A stretch of DNA of 64,000 nucleotides from JANQTF01 sp041741415 (GCA_041741415.1 JBGSKC010000042.1:62001-126000); one strand, 5' to 3'; shown: positions 44,491 through 54,597, counted from the stretch's first letter. The notes: a model not told the origin generated them from the letters alone. Numbers and translations: made by a program.

Positions 44491-44517
44491 TGCTATATTT
44501 CCGGGAAATGCCCGGCA

Positions 44518-47163
44518 ATGCTGCAAACCCTTCGCTCAGTCTGTGCCCTTATGGCTTTGCTCTGTTGGGCAAGTACAGGCTTGATTGGGCAGGAATTGCG
44601 CGTATCGGCCAGATGTGACAATTGCGAACTTAGTTCCCTGCTCCATAGCTGGGCGGAGTCTCACAATTTGCTGTTCGCCTACGAAAGCTCGTTGCTCGCC
44701 GACAAGCGACTGACTGTGAACTTCGAACAAAAAACCATATCGGCAGCCCTCACAGAAGTGCTCTCTCCTTTTTCGATGGTGGCCCAGCAGGCAGCTCCCG
44801 GGCAATGGATTATTCTCCCGTCGGCGCAGGCCGCTGTGTCTCGCATAGGGGAAAGAAGTACCGTTCGCGGGCGTGTAATCCAGGCAGAAACGGGAGAGCC
44901 CCTGGCCTTTGCCAGCGTTCAGTGGGGCAAGCAGGGCATTTTCACCAATGACGAAGGCCGGTTTTCGGTGATTTTTCAGGGGTATTTGCCCGATAGCCTG
45001 GAGGTGAGCTATCTGGGGTTTCAGCCTATAAAAGTGGCTTGCCGGGTGGATCAATCCCTGATGATTGAACTGCACCCTCAGGATTTCACCATCCGGGACG
45101 TGTTCATTACCGATGGAATACAGCCAACGCTCGAGGTTGGTGACGGGGGGCGGGAAATCCAGATGGATCCTGCCAGGTTGCATTTGTTGTCGGGTTTGGG
45201 CGAAAGCGATTTGCTTCGAAGCATCCAGCTTCTTCCTGGCCTGAGTGCTGCCAATGAGCGTGCCACGGGGTTGTATGTCAGGGGAGGGACACCATCCGAA
45301 AACCTCATTTTGTATGACGGCATCACGGTGTATCAGCCGGGGCATTTTTTTGGTCTGCTGAGTGCATTTAATCCCGAAGCCGTGAAAGACATTCGCCTGT
45401 ATCGCAGCGGGGTAGGAGCGCGGTATGGCGGCCGCACCGCGGCGGTGATTGACATTACAGGTAAGCCAGGCCGCCTTTACAAGCCCAGGGCGGCGGTTTC
45501 GATGAATTTGATGAACCTGCAGGCTTATGCGGAAGTTCCCTGGGAAAATGACCGCGGCGGCTTGCTGATTGCAGCCCGGAGATCCTACACCGATGTTGCC
45601 CCCAGCGCATTTTTCAGAAGGCTGTTTGACAGTCGCTTTCAGGAGGGGGTGATCTTTTTTTATGGGCAAAAAGACGGCAGCGAAGGCGTGACTGTTGACC
45701 CGAGGCTGCATTACTATGATGTGAACCTCAAGTGGTTATACCGCCCCAACGACAGAGAGTTAATTTCCATCACTGCCATCAAAAGCGGCGACGAACTAAC
45801 CTACCATCTGGAGGAAAAGCCCCTGACAGGCCCCTCCCTCATGTCTGAAGACCAGCTTCGCATGATCAACGACGGCGCAGCCCTGACCTGGACACGACAG
45901 TGGAACAGCGACCATTATACCCGGTTCAACAGTTCCTATTCTGGCTACCGCAACCGCTACCAGTACAGCTATCAGACCTCCAGCCAGGTCTTCGAATATC
46001 GTTCGGATTTGCGCAGAGCGCAGTTGCTTCGCGATGTAAGCCTCCGGCTGGAACATGTTTGGACGCCCGGCGAGCAAACCCGCTTCAGTGCAGGGTGGCA
46101 CCAGAGTGAGATTTGGCTCGAAGGGGTGCAATCGCTGGACGATAGCCAGAGCGATCCCCTCCGGGAAGTCAGCTCTGGCGACCAATCGTTGGGGGCTTTG
46201 TTTCTGGAAGGAGCAGGGGAGAATGATGTTGCCGGATACGAGATTGGCCTCCGGGGAAACACCTTGCTAAAGGGGCAGGGCGCTATTTACGTGGAGCCGA
46301 GGCTTATGGGCTTCCTCAACCTGGCAAAGGGCTGGCGCTTGCAAGCCAATGCCGGAAGATATCACCAGTTTTTAAACTACGTGTCGGTGTATAATGGCCT
46401 GGAAGCCGGGGAAGATTACTGGGCTCTCGCCGACGCCGATTCTATTCCAACCCTCCGCGCAGACATGTTTTCCCTGTCACTTTCGAAGGCATGGGATGGG
46501 TATCTGCTCCAGGTGGAGGGATATACAAAGCAAATGGAGGGGTTGGTAGCTTATGAGCTTAGCTATAACCCCAACCTGAACGAAACCGATTTGGGTCGCC
46601 GGTTGGTTGATGGAATTGGGCGGGTGAGTGGGCTTGAGGTTTTGGCACAGAAAAAGACCGGGATCTACACTGGTTGGATTGCCTACACCTACAGCCGGGT
46701 ATTGCAGCAATTCCCCAGCTCAGAAGGAGAGTCGTTTGTGCCTGCTGATTTTGACCGGCCCCACCAACTCTCGGTTGTGAACCAGATCAAAACCTCCCGC
46801 TGGGAGCTGGCGGCCACCTGGATAGCGGCCTCCGGCACCCCCTACACCCCGGCAGTAGGCGTGCTTTCGGAAGAACTCCCCAACGGCGAGTTTCTCTATT
46901 TCCTCGAATTTGGCGAAAGAAACAGCGAGCGATTGCCCCTCTATCATCGGCTTGATCTTACTGCTACCTATACCCTCGGAACGAAGTCGGGGGAAGGGAG
47001 AATCGGCGTTTCGGTGTTTAATGCCTATGGGCAACGAAACCTCGGAAACCGGATTTTTGCCATTCAGCCGCCCGGCACACCCGGCGAAGCAGCCAGTCTG
47101 GTTGTGCTCGACAAGCCTCTGCTTGGCTTCACCCCCAATGTCTTCATGTTGTTTCGCTGGTAA
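44518..47163 (+). CDS. TonB-dependent receptor with STN signalling domain
   Basis: 881 residues. A signal peptide is followed by an STN (secretin/TonB short N-terminal) domain at about 30-100 (LAESHN-like region SWAESHNLLFAYESSLLADK and FEQKTISAALTEVLSPFSMV), a carboxypeptidase-regulatory-like domain (VRGRVIQAETGEPLAFASVQ), the plug (GLYVRGGTPSENLILYDGIT) and a 22-strand-type barrel ending in the aromatic FMLFRW. It forms a FecA-FecR style transducer with the preceding gene. The ligand is unknown. Confidence 0.93.
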   Translation: MLQTLRSVCALMALLCWASTGLIGQELRVSARCDNCELSSLLHSWAESHNLLFAYESSLLADKRLTVNFEQKTISAALTEVLSPFSMVAQQAAPGQWIILPSAQAAVSRIGERSTVRGRVIQAETGEPLAFASVQWGKQGIFTNDEGRFSVIFQGYLPDSLEVSYLGFQPIKVACRVDQSLMIELHPQDFTIRDVFITDGIQPTLEVGDGGREIQMDPARLHLLSGLGESDLLRSIQLLPGLSAANERATGLYVRGGTPSENLILYDGITVYQPGHFFGLLSAFNPEAVKDIRLYRSGVGARYGGRTAAVIDITGKPGRLYKPRAAVSMNLMNLQAYAEVPWENDRGGLLIAARRSYTDVAPSAFFRRLFDSRFQEGVIFFYGQKDGSEGVTVDPRLHYYDVNLKWLYRPNDRELISITAIKSGDELTYHLEEKPLTGPSLMSEDQLRMINDGAALTWTRQWNSDHYTRFNSSYSGYRNRYQYSYQTSSQVFEYRSDLRRAQLLRDVSLRLEHVWTPGEQTRFSAGWHQSEIWLEGVQSLDDSQSDPLREVSSGDQSLGALFLEGAGENDVAGYEIGLRGNTLLKGQGAIYVEPRLMGFLNLAKGWRLQANAGRYHQFLNYVSVYNGLEAGEDYWALADADSIPTLRADMFSLSLSKAWDGYLLQVEGYTKQMEGLVAYELSYNPNLNETDLGRRLVDGIGRVSGLEVLAQKKTGIYTGWIAYTYSRVLQQFPSSEGESFVPADFDRPHQLSVVNQIKTSRWELAATWIAASGTPYTPAVGVLSEELPNGEFLYFLEFGERNSERLPLYHRLDLTATYTLGTKSGEGRIGVSVFNAYGQRNLGNRIFAIQPPGTPGEAASLVVLDKPLLGFTPNVFMLFRW

Positions 47164-47249
47164 TTTTTTCCCGCCCGACAGCGACTTAGCCATCGTCTCC
47201 GTCTTGGGGGCATGAGACCATTTTACCTTCATCTGACCTTTTCGACTGT

Positions 47250-49691
47250 ATGAAACCTTCCCTGATCCTGCTTGGGATCCTGTTCTGCGCCGGGGCAGCC
47301 TTCGGCCAGAGCAAATTTACCGTGAGTGGCTACGTAAAAGACGCCAATACCGGCGAGTGGCTCATTGGAGCTAAAGTGTACGACATTCGCTCTCTGAACG
47401 GGGCCATCACCAACGAGTACGGTTTTTTCAGCCTGACTCTCCCTCAGGGCCCGATAGATCTTCGCATTTCCTACGCCGGTTATCAGGCCCAGCAATTGCC
47501 GCTGGACCTGAGCGAAAACAGCGTCCTGACCTTTGAGCTGGAGTATCTGGAGCTCGATGCAGTGGACATTGTGGCGGAGGACACGCGCACCATCGCGCAG
47601 GAGACTGAAATGAGCACCATCGACATTCCCATCGCCCAGATCAAGCTGCTGCCTGCCCTGCTGGGGGAGGTGGACGTGATCAAGGCGATCCAGTTGCTGC
47701 CGGGCGTTCAGTCGGGCGGCGAAGGCTCCACCGGCCTGTATGTGCGGGGTGGCGGGCCCGACCAAAACCTCATTTTGCTGGACGATGTGCCCTTGTATTA
47801 TGTGAGCCACCTGGGCGGCTTTTTCTCCGTGTTCAATGCCGATGCGATTTCCAATGTGCGGCTGGTAAAAGGTGGATTCCCGGCGAGGTATGGCGGGCGG
47901 CTTTCTTCCGTGCTCGACATTCGCATGAAAGAAGGCAATAACCAGAATTTTCAGGTGGAGGGAAGTGTTGGGCTGCTGGCCTCGAAGATTTCTGTTCAGG
48001 GGCCTGTTTGGAAAAACAAAACCTCTTTTATCGTGTCGGGGCGAAGAACCTATTTCGACCTTTTTACCCGGCCTGTGAGCGCCCTGATTTTCAGCCAGGG
48101 GACTGATGGTGAAGGCGGTGGGTCGGTTGGCTATTATTTCTACGACTTCAACGCCAAGGTCAACCACACCTTTTCAGACAAAGACCGGCTATATTTCAGC
48201 ACCTACTTCGGCGACGACCGGCTGGGCATCTCGATCAGGGGAGAAAATGGAGATCCCGGAGACCCGGATTACAATTACTTTGATGCCCGCAGCAGAAATG
48301 GTTGGGGCAACCAGATGGCGGCCCTGCGCTGGAACCACCTGTGGTCGCCACGTATGTTCTCCAACCTCACCGCCACCTACACCAATTATCGTCTCTCCCT
48401 CAATAACGAGGTTGAATCGGGCATTACAGACCAGTCCACCAACACCGTGCTGCGGAATGACTTCGTGTTCAAGTATTTCTCCGGCATCCGCGATTACGGG
48501 CTGCGCTGGGACTTCGACTTTTACCCGACCCCCAAGCACGACATTGAATTTGGCCTGATCAGCATCTTTCACACCTTCACACCGGGTGCTCTGGGGGTTT
48601 CCTTCGGCTTTGGCGATACCACCTTGCTGGATACAACAATCAACAATGAGCTGGCAAGGGCCCTGGAAACCAGTCTGTATGTGGAGGACCAATGGGACAT
48701 TTCGCCGCGGCTTTCGGCCAATGTAGGGGTGCACGCCTCTCACTATCTGATCAACCAGAAAAGCTACTTCACCGTTCAGCCGCGCATTTCCACCCGTTTT
48801 CTGCTGACCGACAAGTGGTCGCTCAAGGCCTCCTATGCCACGATGACCCAGTTTTTGCATTTGCTGGTGAACTCTACCACCGGCCTTCCGGTTGATTTGT
48901 GGGTGCCGGCAACGGAGAATGTATCGCCGCAGCGCTCCTGGCAGGCAGCAGCAGGCTTAGCAGGCACCATTTTCGATGGCCTCATTGAAGTTTCGCTGGA
49001 AGGCTACTACAAAGAAATGACGGGGTTGATTTCCTACAAGGAGGGCGTTAACCTATACCTGGGCCTCGAAGGCAGCTGGGAAGACCGCGTGGAAACCGAC
49101 GGCGAGGGTTGGGCTTATGGAGGCGAATTGTTGTTTCAGAAAACGAAGGGCAAGACAACAGGCTGGGTGGGCTACACCCTTTCCTGGAACAACCGCCGCT
49201 TTGAAAACCTGAACAATGGCGAGATTTTCCCCTTCCGGTACGACAGCCGCCATGATGTGAGTGTGGTGGTAGCCCATAAATTCAATGACCGCATCAGCAT
49301 TTCCGGGACTTGGGTTTATGCAACCGGCAACGCCATCAGCCTGCCCAGCGGGAGCTACCTTGTACCCCAGCAGTATTCATCAAACAGCAACTTCCCGTTG
49401 TATTTTCTGAGTTCGTTTGGAAGCGGGCAGCTGTATGAAAATGGCCGCAACGGTTTCCGGATGGAGGCCTATCACCGCGCCGATTTCGGGATCAACTTCA
49501 CCAAAGAGAAAAAGTGGGGAATCAGAACCTGGAACATTAGCTTCTACAACCTGTACAGCAGGTTGAATCCTTACTACTACTTCATCGGGGAAGAGACTAC
49601 ACCTGGCGGCAACGATACCCAGCCTGTGCTGAGAAAAGTGGCCCTGTTCCCCATCATTCCTTCCATTTCCTATAGCTTCCAAATCAAATGA
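47250..49691 (+). CDS. TonB-dependent receptor (DUF4249-associated type)
   Basis: 813 residues with signal peptide, a carboxypeptidase-regulatory-like domain (VSGYVKDANTGEWLIGAKVY), a plug (STGLYVRGGGPDQNLILLDD, RYGGRLSSVLDIRMKEGN) and a barrel. It lacks the STN domain of its neighbour. The stop overlaps the start of the DUF4249 gene in ATGA (49688-49691), a common pairing in Bacteroidota. The transported ligand is unknown. Confidence 0.93.
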   Translation: MKPSLILLGILFCAGAAFGQSKFTVSGYVKDANTGEWLIGAKVYDIRSLNGAITNEYGFFSLTLPQGPIDLRISYAGYQAQQLPLDLSENSVLTFELEYLELDAVDIVAEDTRTIAQETEMSTIDIPIAQIKLLPALLGEVDVIKAIQLLPGVQSGGEGSTGLYVRGGGPDQNLILLDDVPLYYVSHLGGFFSVFNADAISNVRLVKGGFPARYGGRLSSVLDIRMKEGNNQNFQVEGSVGLLASKISVQGPVWKNKTSFIVSGRRTYFDLFTRPVSALIFSQGTDGEGGGSVGYYFYDFNAKVNHTFSDKDRLYFSTYFGDDRLGISIRGENGDPGDPDYNYFDARSRNGWGNQMAALRWNHLWSPRMFSNLTATYTNYRLSLNNEVESGITDQSTNTVLRNDFVFKYFSGIRDYGLRWDFDFYPTPKHDIEFGLISIFHTFTPGALGVSFGFGDTTLLDTTINNELARALETSLYVEDQWDISPRLSANVGVHASHYLINQKSYFTVQPRISTRFLLTDKWSLKASYATMTQFLHLLVNSTTGLPVDLWVPATENVSPQRSWQAAAGLAGTIFDGLIEVSLEGYYKEMTGLISYKEGVNLYLGLEGSWEDRVETDGEGWAYGGELLFQKTKGKTTGWVGYTLSWNNRRFENLNNGEIFPFRYDSRHDVSVVVAHKFNDRISISGTWVYATGNAISLPSGSYLVPQQYSSNSNFPLYFLSSFGSGQLYENGRNGFRMEAYHRADFGINFTKEKKWGIRTWNISFYNLYSRLNPYYYFIGEETTPGGNDTQPVLRKVALFPIIPSISYSFQIK

Positions 49692-50647
49692 GAACGCTCA
49701 TCATTTTGTTTTCCGTCCTGCTGACAGCCTGCGATGTAACCATTGACAGGCCCCTGCCGCCGCACGAACCGAAGCTGGTTCTTCATGCCTTTACCGAACC
49801 TGATGATTCCCTGCGCCTGTCTCTTACCAGAAGCTACGGCCCCCTGGAGAAGGTCACAGTTAATGATTTGCTGGTGGATGATGCCACTGTGAGAATGTGG
49901 TTCAACGGCGTTGAGCAAACGCCGGTAGATTACCGCGATACCATCATGGACACGTTTTTTGGCACCCGGAGCGGCTATTACCTCCCGCGTTCGGCTGTTC
50001 CCAGAGTAGGTGACCGGATTGCCATTGAGGTGAGCCACCCGGAGTATGGAACAGCCCGGGGCGAAACGGTGCTGCCTATGAGGGCAAACCTTGTCAAGGT
50101 TGAAATCATTCAGGATGCTTTCCGGCAGGTAAGGGGAGAAGGCAGCGGCCAGCCATATACGCAGTCTATTCTTCGCCTCACCATCAACGATCCGGCGGGA
50201 AATGAAAACCGCTACCGGATTGACTTTTTAAGAATGCTAACGGTAGATCCTGCCTCACCTGGTGCCTTCATTTCTGAAGTGGTTCAGGTATATGGAGTCG
50301 CCACTCCCTCCAGCGATGGCGGGTTTGAAACTACTTCCGAGTATGCCGACGACGAGGGGAAAGACGGGCAACAAATGGTGGTTGATTTTCTCTGCGAATT
50401 GCCCAATGCATATGTCGAACTGGCGCAATGGCAGGCCTACGACATTGATTCGGTGGAGGTCTATTTCACCAATGCTAACAGAGATTTCGCGGAGTACCAG
50501 GAAAAGCTTCGCCTTCAGCGCGATGCCAACAATGGTGGCATCTCCCTCACGCCTGCCGAACCTGTAGAGCTGTATGACAACGTGGAAGGCGGTTTCGGCG
50601 TGGTGGGAGGATTTCTTCAGCAGATTGAAACCCTGAAGGTTGACTAG
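49688..50647 (+). CDS. DUF4249 family outer-membrane lipoprotein
   Basis: 319 residues with a lipoprotein signal (RTLIILFSVLLTACDVTIDR, lipidated cysteine at residue 15). The body matches the DUF4249 layout: EPKLVLHAFTEPDDSLRLSL, then VRMWFNGVE, and a late VEGGFGVVGGF segment. It is translationally coupled to the TonB receptor and is presumably a surface accessory to it, in the manner of SusD to SusC. A strong terminator follows. Confidence 0.9.
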   Translation: MRTLIILFSVLLTACDVTIDRPLPPHEPKLVLHAFTEPDDSLRLSLTRSYGPLEKVTVNDLLVDDATVRMWFNGVEQTPVDYRDTIMDTFFGTRSGYYLPRSAVPRVGDRIAIEVSHPEYGTARGETVLPMRANLVKVEIIQDAFRQVRGEGSGQPYTQSILRLTINDPAGNENRYRIDFLRMLTVDPASPGAFISEVVQVYGVATPSSDGGFETTSEYADDEGKDGQQMVVDFLCELPNAYVELAQWQAYDIDSVEVYFTNANRDFAEYQEKLRLQRDANNGGISLTPAEPVELYDNVEGGFGVVGGFLQQIETLKVD

Positions 50648-50685
50648 CAAATTTGTTTTCGCCTTTCACAACAAGCAAGTTCACG

Positions 50686-50714
50686 AATCAGGCCTCCGGG
50701 CCTGATTTTTTTTG
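50686..50714 (+). terminator. Intrinsic terminator after the receptor/DUF4249 pair
   Basis: AATCAGGCC-TCCG-GGCCTGATT has a perfect 9-base stem followed by TTTTTTT. Confidence 0.9.
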
Positions 50715-50888
50715 GTTTTGACCTTCTTTCCTGCAAACTGGCTAATGCCCAAAAGTAAGGTCATGGAGGTTTTACGCTCAGGGAAGGCTGATCTCTGTTT
50801 GCAGGTCCTTGCATCCACACCCAGCGGAGAACGCAGACGCTGGCATTTGCTCAAAAATGGCAGCAGCATCTACCCCAACACAATATCA

Positions 50889-50899
50889 CCCCCCCCCCC
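50889..50899. repeat. Run of eleven cytosines
   Basis: C11 at 50889-50899, seven bases beyond the stop codon of the DUF5995 gene. It is the longest homopolymer noticed in the window; possible slippage or assembly-error site. Confidence 0.8.
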
Positions 50900-50906
50900 G
50901 GGCCTT

Positions 50907-51629
50907 TTACTCCACAGAATTGAATATCGGCAAAAACGATACCTGTCGTTTGCCCATGATCATTCGGGCAAACCTCACTGCTTTTTTCTCTACCTCTTCC
51001 AGGATACCCCTGCGGGCTTCTTCGCCCGGTTCTTCCAGCACAGCAACGGCCGAATCCCAGACTTCTTCGCGCCATTCTTTGATGAGCTTGCTGATCAGCC
51101 ATTCATCCAGCCGCCCCATAAGCTGGTCAATCAGGGCCAGATCCGGGGATTCTACAGCCAGCACCTCGTCCTGAACCTCGTCAATGGTAGCAGCAATGAT
51201 GTCGTTCACCCTTCGGTGGTCTCTCTGCCGAAGAGCCCGGGCTTCATCATCTGACTGATCCCATTCATCCTGAAGCTGGTCGATGAGGGTGAGCACTAGG
51301 TCATAATTGATGTGCGCATTTACGCCAAGCAGTAGCAATTGCAGAGGACCGGTTTTTTCAACCTGGGCGGCCCCATGCGCAGCCTGCCAAACAACAGGGC
51401 TCGTGATTCGGTCGAGGCGATAAGCCTCCAACCCTTCAAAGTAGTATTCTGCAAACCTTCGCAACAGCTCATCCACCCAAACCGGGTCTTCAAAACAGGT
51501 AGTTTGCGCTGCTTTCAGCATGTTCCTGGTCATTCTTTGATAGCAGTCCAGGAAAATTGCCTTTCTGTCGCCATTGGCTTGCATTTCGGCCAGCGATTCC
51601 AGCATGTGGAGGTGAAGAGGATCAGGCAT
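50907..51629 (-). CDS. DUF5995 family protein
   Basis: 240 residues, all-helical, soluble, no signal peptide. The family motif LLLGVNAHINYDLVLTLI is clear, with RITSPVVWQAAH before it and a conserved acidic helical middle. Related proteins include ones encoded beside natural-product and lipid genes, but no function is established. It stands alone between the convergent DUF4249 gene and the divergent thrS gene. Confidence 0.85.
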   Translation of the reverse strand: MPDPLHLHMLESLAEMQANGDRKAIFLDCYQRMTRNMLKAAQTTCFEDPVWVDELLRRFAEYYFEGLEAYRLDRITSPVVWQAAHGAAQVEKTGPLQLLLLGVNAHINYDLVLTLIDQLQDEWDQSDDEARALRQRDHRRVNDIIAATIDEVQDEVLAVESPDLALIDQLMGRLDEWLISKLIKEWREEVWDSAVAVLEEPGEEARRGILEEVEKKAVRFARMIMGKRQVSFLPIFNSVE

Positions 51630-51759
51630 GGGAGGAGAAAATGAAGTTCCAAATGGTAATATACAGGAAAAACTGCATCAGGAGGCATTCACCCCAAACA
51701 ATTGAACCTGGCTCCAAACCCTGCTACCACCGCGCGGGAGAGCAAATCCTCGATCTGGC

Positions 51760-51791
51760 TTGAACTTTCCCCCTTGAAATGCCTACCTTAG
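51760..51791 (+). promoter_or_regulatory. Promoter for thrS
   Basis: TTG at 51760-51762, a 21-base spacer and TACCTTAG at 51784-51791, 21 bases before the ATG. No T-box leader is seen. Confidence 0.5.
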
Positions 51792-51812
51792 AGGCCTAAA
51801 ATCATTTGTCCT

Positions 51813-53753
51813 ATGGCGGATCTTCTCCGCATCTCTCTCCCTGACGGCTCCATTCGGGAAGTGGAAGCCGGCTCAACTCCAGCCGACCTGGCCCGCGGTA
51901 TTTCCGAAGGGCTTGCGCGCAACGCTTTGGCTGCCAAAGTGGATGGTACCATTGTCGAACTCAATCGCCCTTTTACCACACACACGACCGCCCAAATTCT
52001 CACGTGGAACGATCAGGAAGGCAAGGAAGCCATGTGGCACTCCTCAGCCCACATCCTCGCCGAGGCGCTCGAAGCCCTGTATCCTGGTATTCGCCTGGGC
52101 TTCGGCCCCCCCATTGAGCAAGGGTTTTACTACGATATTGACTTTGGTGACTATGAATTTGGTGCCGCTGACTTTGAAAAAGTAGAGGCAAAATTCCTCG
52201 AACTTGCCCGCACCGGCGAAACGTTCGAGCGCCGAGAAATCTCCAAACAAGAAGCCCTGGCTCACTACCGCCAGAAAGACAACCCCTACAAGGTTGAGCT
52301 CATCGAAGGGCTCGAAGATGGTAACATCACCTTCTATTATTCCGGCGGGTTTGTTGACCTCTGCAAAGGGGGCCACATCCCGGATTCAAAACTCATCAAA
52401 GCCGTCAAAATCCTCAATACTGCCGGAGCCTACTGGCGGGGAAATGAGAAAAATAAGCAGCTAACGCGCATTTACGCCATCTCCTTCCCCAAACAAAAGG
52501 AGCTGGAAGAGTATCTCGTGATGCTCGAAGAAGCCAAAAAACGCGACCACCGGAAGCTGGGCAAAGAGCTGGAACTGTTTGCCTTCTCAGAAAAAGTTGG
52601 TCTCGGCCTCCCGCTCTGGCTCCCCAAAGGCACACGGCTCCGCGAAACCCTCATTGATTTCCTGAAAAGGGTGCAGGAAAGAGCAGGTTACGAGCAGGTA
52701 ACCACGCCCCACATTGGCAAAAAAGAATTGTACCAGACCTCCGGGCATTGGGACAAATACGGCGCTGACAGCTTCCAGCCCATCAGCACGCCGCAGGAAG
52801 GCGAGCAGTTCATGCTCAAACCCATGAATTGCCCCCACCATTGCGAAATTTACGCCACCCGGCCCCGCTCCTACCGCGAGCTGCCGCTTCGCCTCGCGGA
52901 ATTCGGTACCGTGTACCGATATGAGCAGCATGGCGAACTCCACGGCCTTACCCGGGTTCGAGGATTTACCCAGGACGATGCCCATATTTTTTGCCGCCCC
53001 GATCAGGTAAAGGAAGAGTTCAAGGCAGTCATCGACATCGTCCTCTACATTTGCCGCATCCTTGGCCTGGAATTTACTGCCCAGATTTCGCTGCGCGACC
53101 CCAACAACCCCACCAAATACGTCGGGGATGTGGCGCTGTGGGAGAAGGCCGAAAATGACATCCGCGAAGCCGCCCGCGAGCATGGGCTGCCAACCGTGGA
53201 AGTGGAAGGGGAAGCTGCCTTTTATGGGCCCAAGCTCGACTTCATGATCCGCGATGCCCTTCGCCGCCAGTGGCAGTTGGGAACGATTCAGGTGGATTAC
53301 AACCTGCCCAATCGCTTTGAGCTGGAATACATCGGCGCCGACAATGAGCGCCACAGGCCTGTGATGATCCACCGGGCGCCATTTGGCTCGCTGGAGCGCT
53401 TCACCGCACTGCTCATCGAGCACACCGGCGGTGACTTCCCGCTTTGGCTTGCCCCCACCCAGGCTATTTTGCTGCCTGTTGCCGAAAAGTTTAACGGCTT
53501 TGCACGCGAGCTCAAATGGGAGCTTCAGGAAGCCGGCTTCCGGGTTGAAGTGGATGAGAGAAACGAAAAAGTCGGCAAGAAAATCCGCGATGCGGAAGTG
53601 GGCAAATTCCCCTACATGCTGATTGTCGGGGAAAAAGAAGTGGAAGCCCACGGCGTTTCGGCCAGGAAGCGAAAAGAAGGTGACCTCGGCCTAATGACGC
53701 TAACTCAGTTTACCGATCACCTGAAAGCTGAAATTACTGCCTCCCTGGCATAA
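51813..53753 (+). CDS. thrS: Threonyl-tRNA synthetase
   Basis: Class II synthetase of 646 residues, full length. It has the TGS domain (1-62), the editing/SAD domain with HSSAHILAEAL and CKGGHI, and the catalytic core with motif 2 YRYEQHGELHGLTRVRGFTQ and zinc ligands including MNCPHHCEIY. Motif 3 is RAPFGSLERF, followed by the anticodon-binding domain. ATG 51813 gives the standard N-terminus. It is monocistronic, with its own promoter and terminator. Confidence 0.98.
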   Translation: MADLLRISLPDGSIREVEAGSTPADLARGISEGLARNALAAKVDGTIVELNRPFTTHTTAQILTWNDQEGKEAMWHSSAHILAEALEALYPGIRLGFGPPIEQGFYYDIDFGDYEFGAADFEKVEAKFLELARTGETFERREISKQEALAHYRQKDNPYKVELIEGLEDGNITFYYSGGFVDLCKGGHIPDSKLIKAVKILNTAGAYWRGNEKNKQLTRIYAISFPKQKELEEYLVMLEEAKKRDHRKLGKELELFAFSEKVGLGLPLWLPKGTRLRETLIDFLKRVQERAGYEQVTTPHIGKKELYQTSGHWDKYGADSFQPISTPQEGEQFMLKPMNCPHHCEIYATRPRSYRELPLRLAEFGTVYRYEQHGELHGLTRVRGFTQDDAHIFCRPDQVKEEFKAVIDIVLYICRILGLEFTAQISLRDPNNPTKYVGDVALWEKAENDIREAAREHGLPTVEVEGEAAFYGPKLDFMIRDALRRQWQLGTIQVDYNLPNRFELEYIGADNERHRPVMIHRAPFGSLERFTALLIEHTGGDFPLWLAPTQAILLPVAEKFNGFARELKWELQEAGFRVEVDERNEKVGKKIRDAEVGKFPYMLIVGEKEVEAHGVSARKRKEGDLGLMTLTQFTDHLKAEITASLA

Positions 53754-53768
53754 CCCGGCTCATGAACC

Positions 53769-53808
53769 TGCGCCCCTTTTCGCCAGCCGGAAAGGGGCGC
53801 ATTTTTTT
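53769..53808 (+). terminator. thrS terminator
   Basis: TGCGCCCCTTT pairs with AAAGGGGCGCA across an 11-base loop and is followed by TTTTTTT. It lies just before the stop of the convergent tetR gene. Confidence 0.9.
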
Positions 53809-53810
53809 GA

Positions 53811-54467
53811 TCAGGCAACTTCTCCCACCTCTTCTCCCGCCCAGTTTACGCCACCCTGGTACACCTGCATGAAAGCTTCTGCCCCGCGGCGGGTGAGGGA
53901 AGCACTCACAAAGCGGTAAATAAGCGCCAGGTAATGGTCAACTTTGCCTTCTGGCAGGCCTTCAAAATAAATCGCAGCATCAATTACCCAGTGATTTAAG
54001 ATCATCAGCATGTTCTGGGCAAGGAGGTCGTAATGGCCTGGAAAATGCTCCGGCCGCAGGTAGCCTCCCTGGATCAGGAAGCTGTAGATATCACGGCAAA
54101 TGCTCACCCGGCTTCTGTACTGGTCGCGTGCGTGGGCCTTGATTTCAGGAAAGCGCTGCACAAGCCGCGGAAAGTCCAGGAATACGAAGCGATAGTTGTC
54201 GTAGGTCTCCAGCATGGTTCGCAGGCTGTGAACCATGAAGTCAAAGCCCAGAATTTCAGATTGCAGCCGCTGCACCTCCTGGTCCAGCCTGGCCTGCATT
54301 TCGTGGTACAAGGCCAGGACAAGGTCGTCTTTTTTTGGAAAGTGGTAGCACAGGTTTCCGTAGCTCATGCCGAGTTGGTCGCTGATTTGCCGACTGGAAA
54401 CCTCGCTCAGCCCCTGGTCATTGAACATCCATCTGGCTGTATCGAGAATTTTGTCACGGGTTTTCAT
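53811..54467 (-). CDS. TetR/AcrR family transcriptional regulator
   Basis: 218 residues. The N-terminal HTH is complete: TRDKILDTARWMFNDQGLSE, VSSRQISDQLGMSYGNLCYH and FPKKDDL. The C-terminal domain is of the type rich in aromatic residues (TYDNYRFVFLDFPRLVQRFP), with a helical dimerisation end. ATG 54467 is favoured over 54476. Its target is unknown; neither neighbour is a transporter, so local autoregulation is only a guess. Confidence 0.92.
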   Translation of the reverse strand: MKTRDKILDTARWMFNDQGLSEVSSRQISDQLGMSYGNLCYHFPKKDDLVLALYHEMQARLDQEVQRLQSEILGFDFMVHSLRTMLETYDNYRFVFLDFPRLVQRFPEIKAHARDQYRSRVSICRDIYSFLIQGGYLRPEHFPGHYDLLAQNMLMILNHWVIDAAIYFEGLPEGKVDHYLALIYRFVSASLTRRGAEAFMQVYQGGVNWAGEEVGEVA

Positions 54468-54493
54468 ACAGGGCAAGATACGGATTTCGCAAC

Positions 54494-54523
54494 GAAAAAA
54501 GGCTGACCACTGGGGCCAGCCTT
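54494..54523 (-). terminator. Terminator of the coiled-coil lipoprotein gene
   Basis: On the minus strand AAGGCTGGCC and GGTCAGCCTT form a stem followed by TTTTCGTT. It lies about 205 bases past the stop, beyond the tandem-repeat tract, so that tract would be transcribed as 3' UTR. Confidence 0.7.
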
Positions 54524-54597
54524 CGTCGAATCATGGTGTTTAAGGAGAAGTCATAGGTCAGATGTCAGAGGTCAGACTGGACCGGCTTCGCCTCTTG

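Noticed and set aside
50712..51254. 180-codon plus-strand open frame opposite DUF5995
   Set aside because: Passes through the C11 tract and is antisense to a recognisable family.
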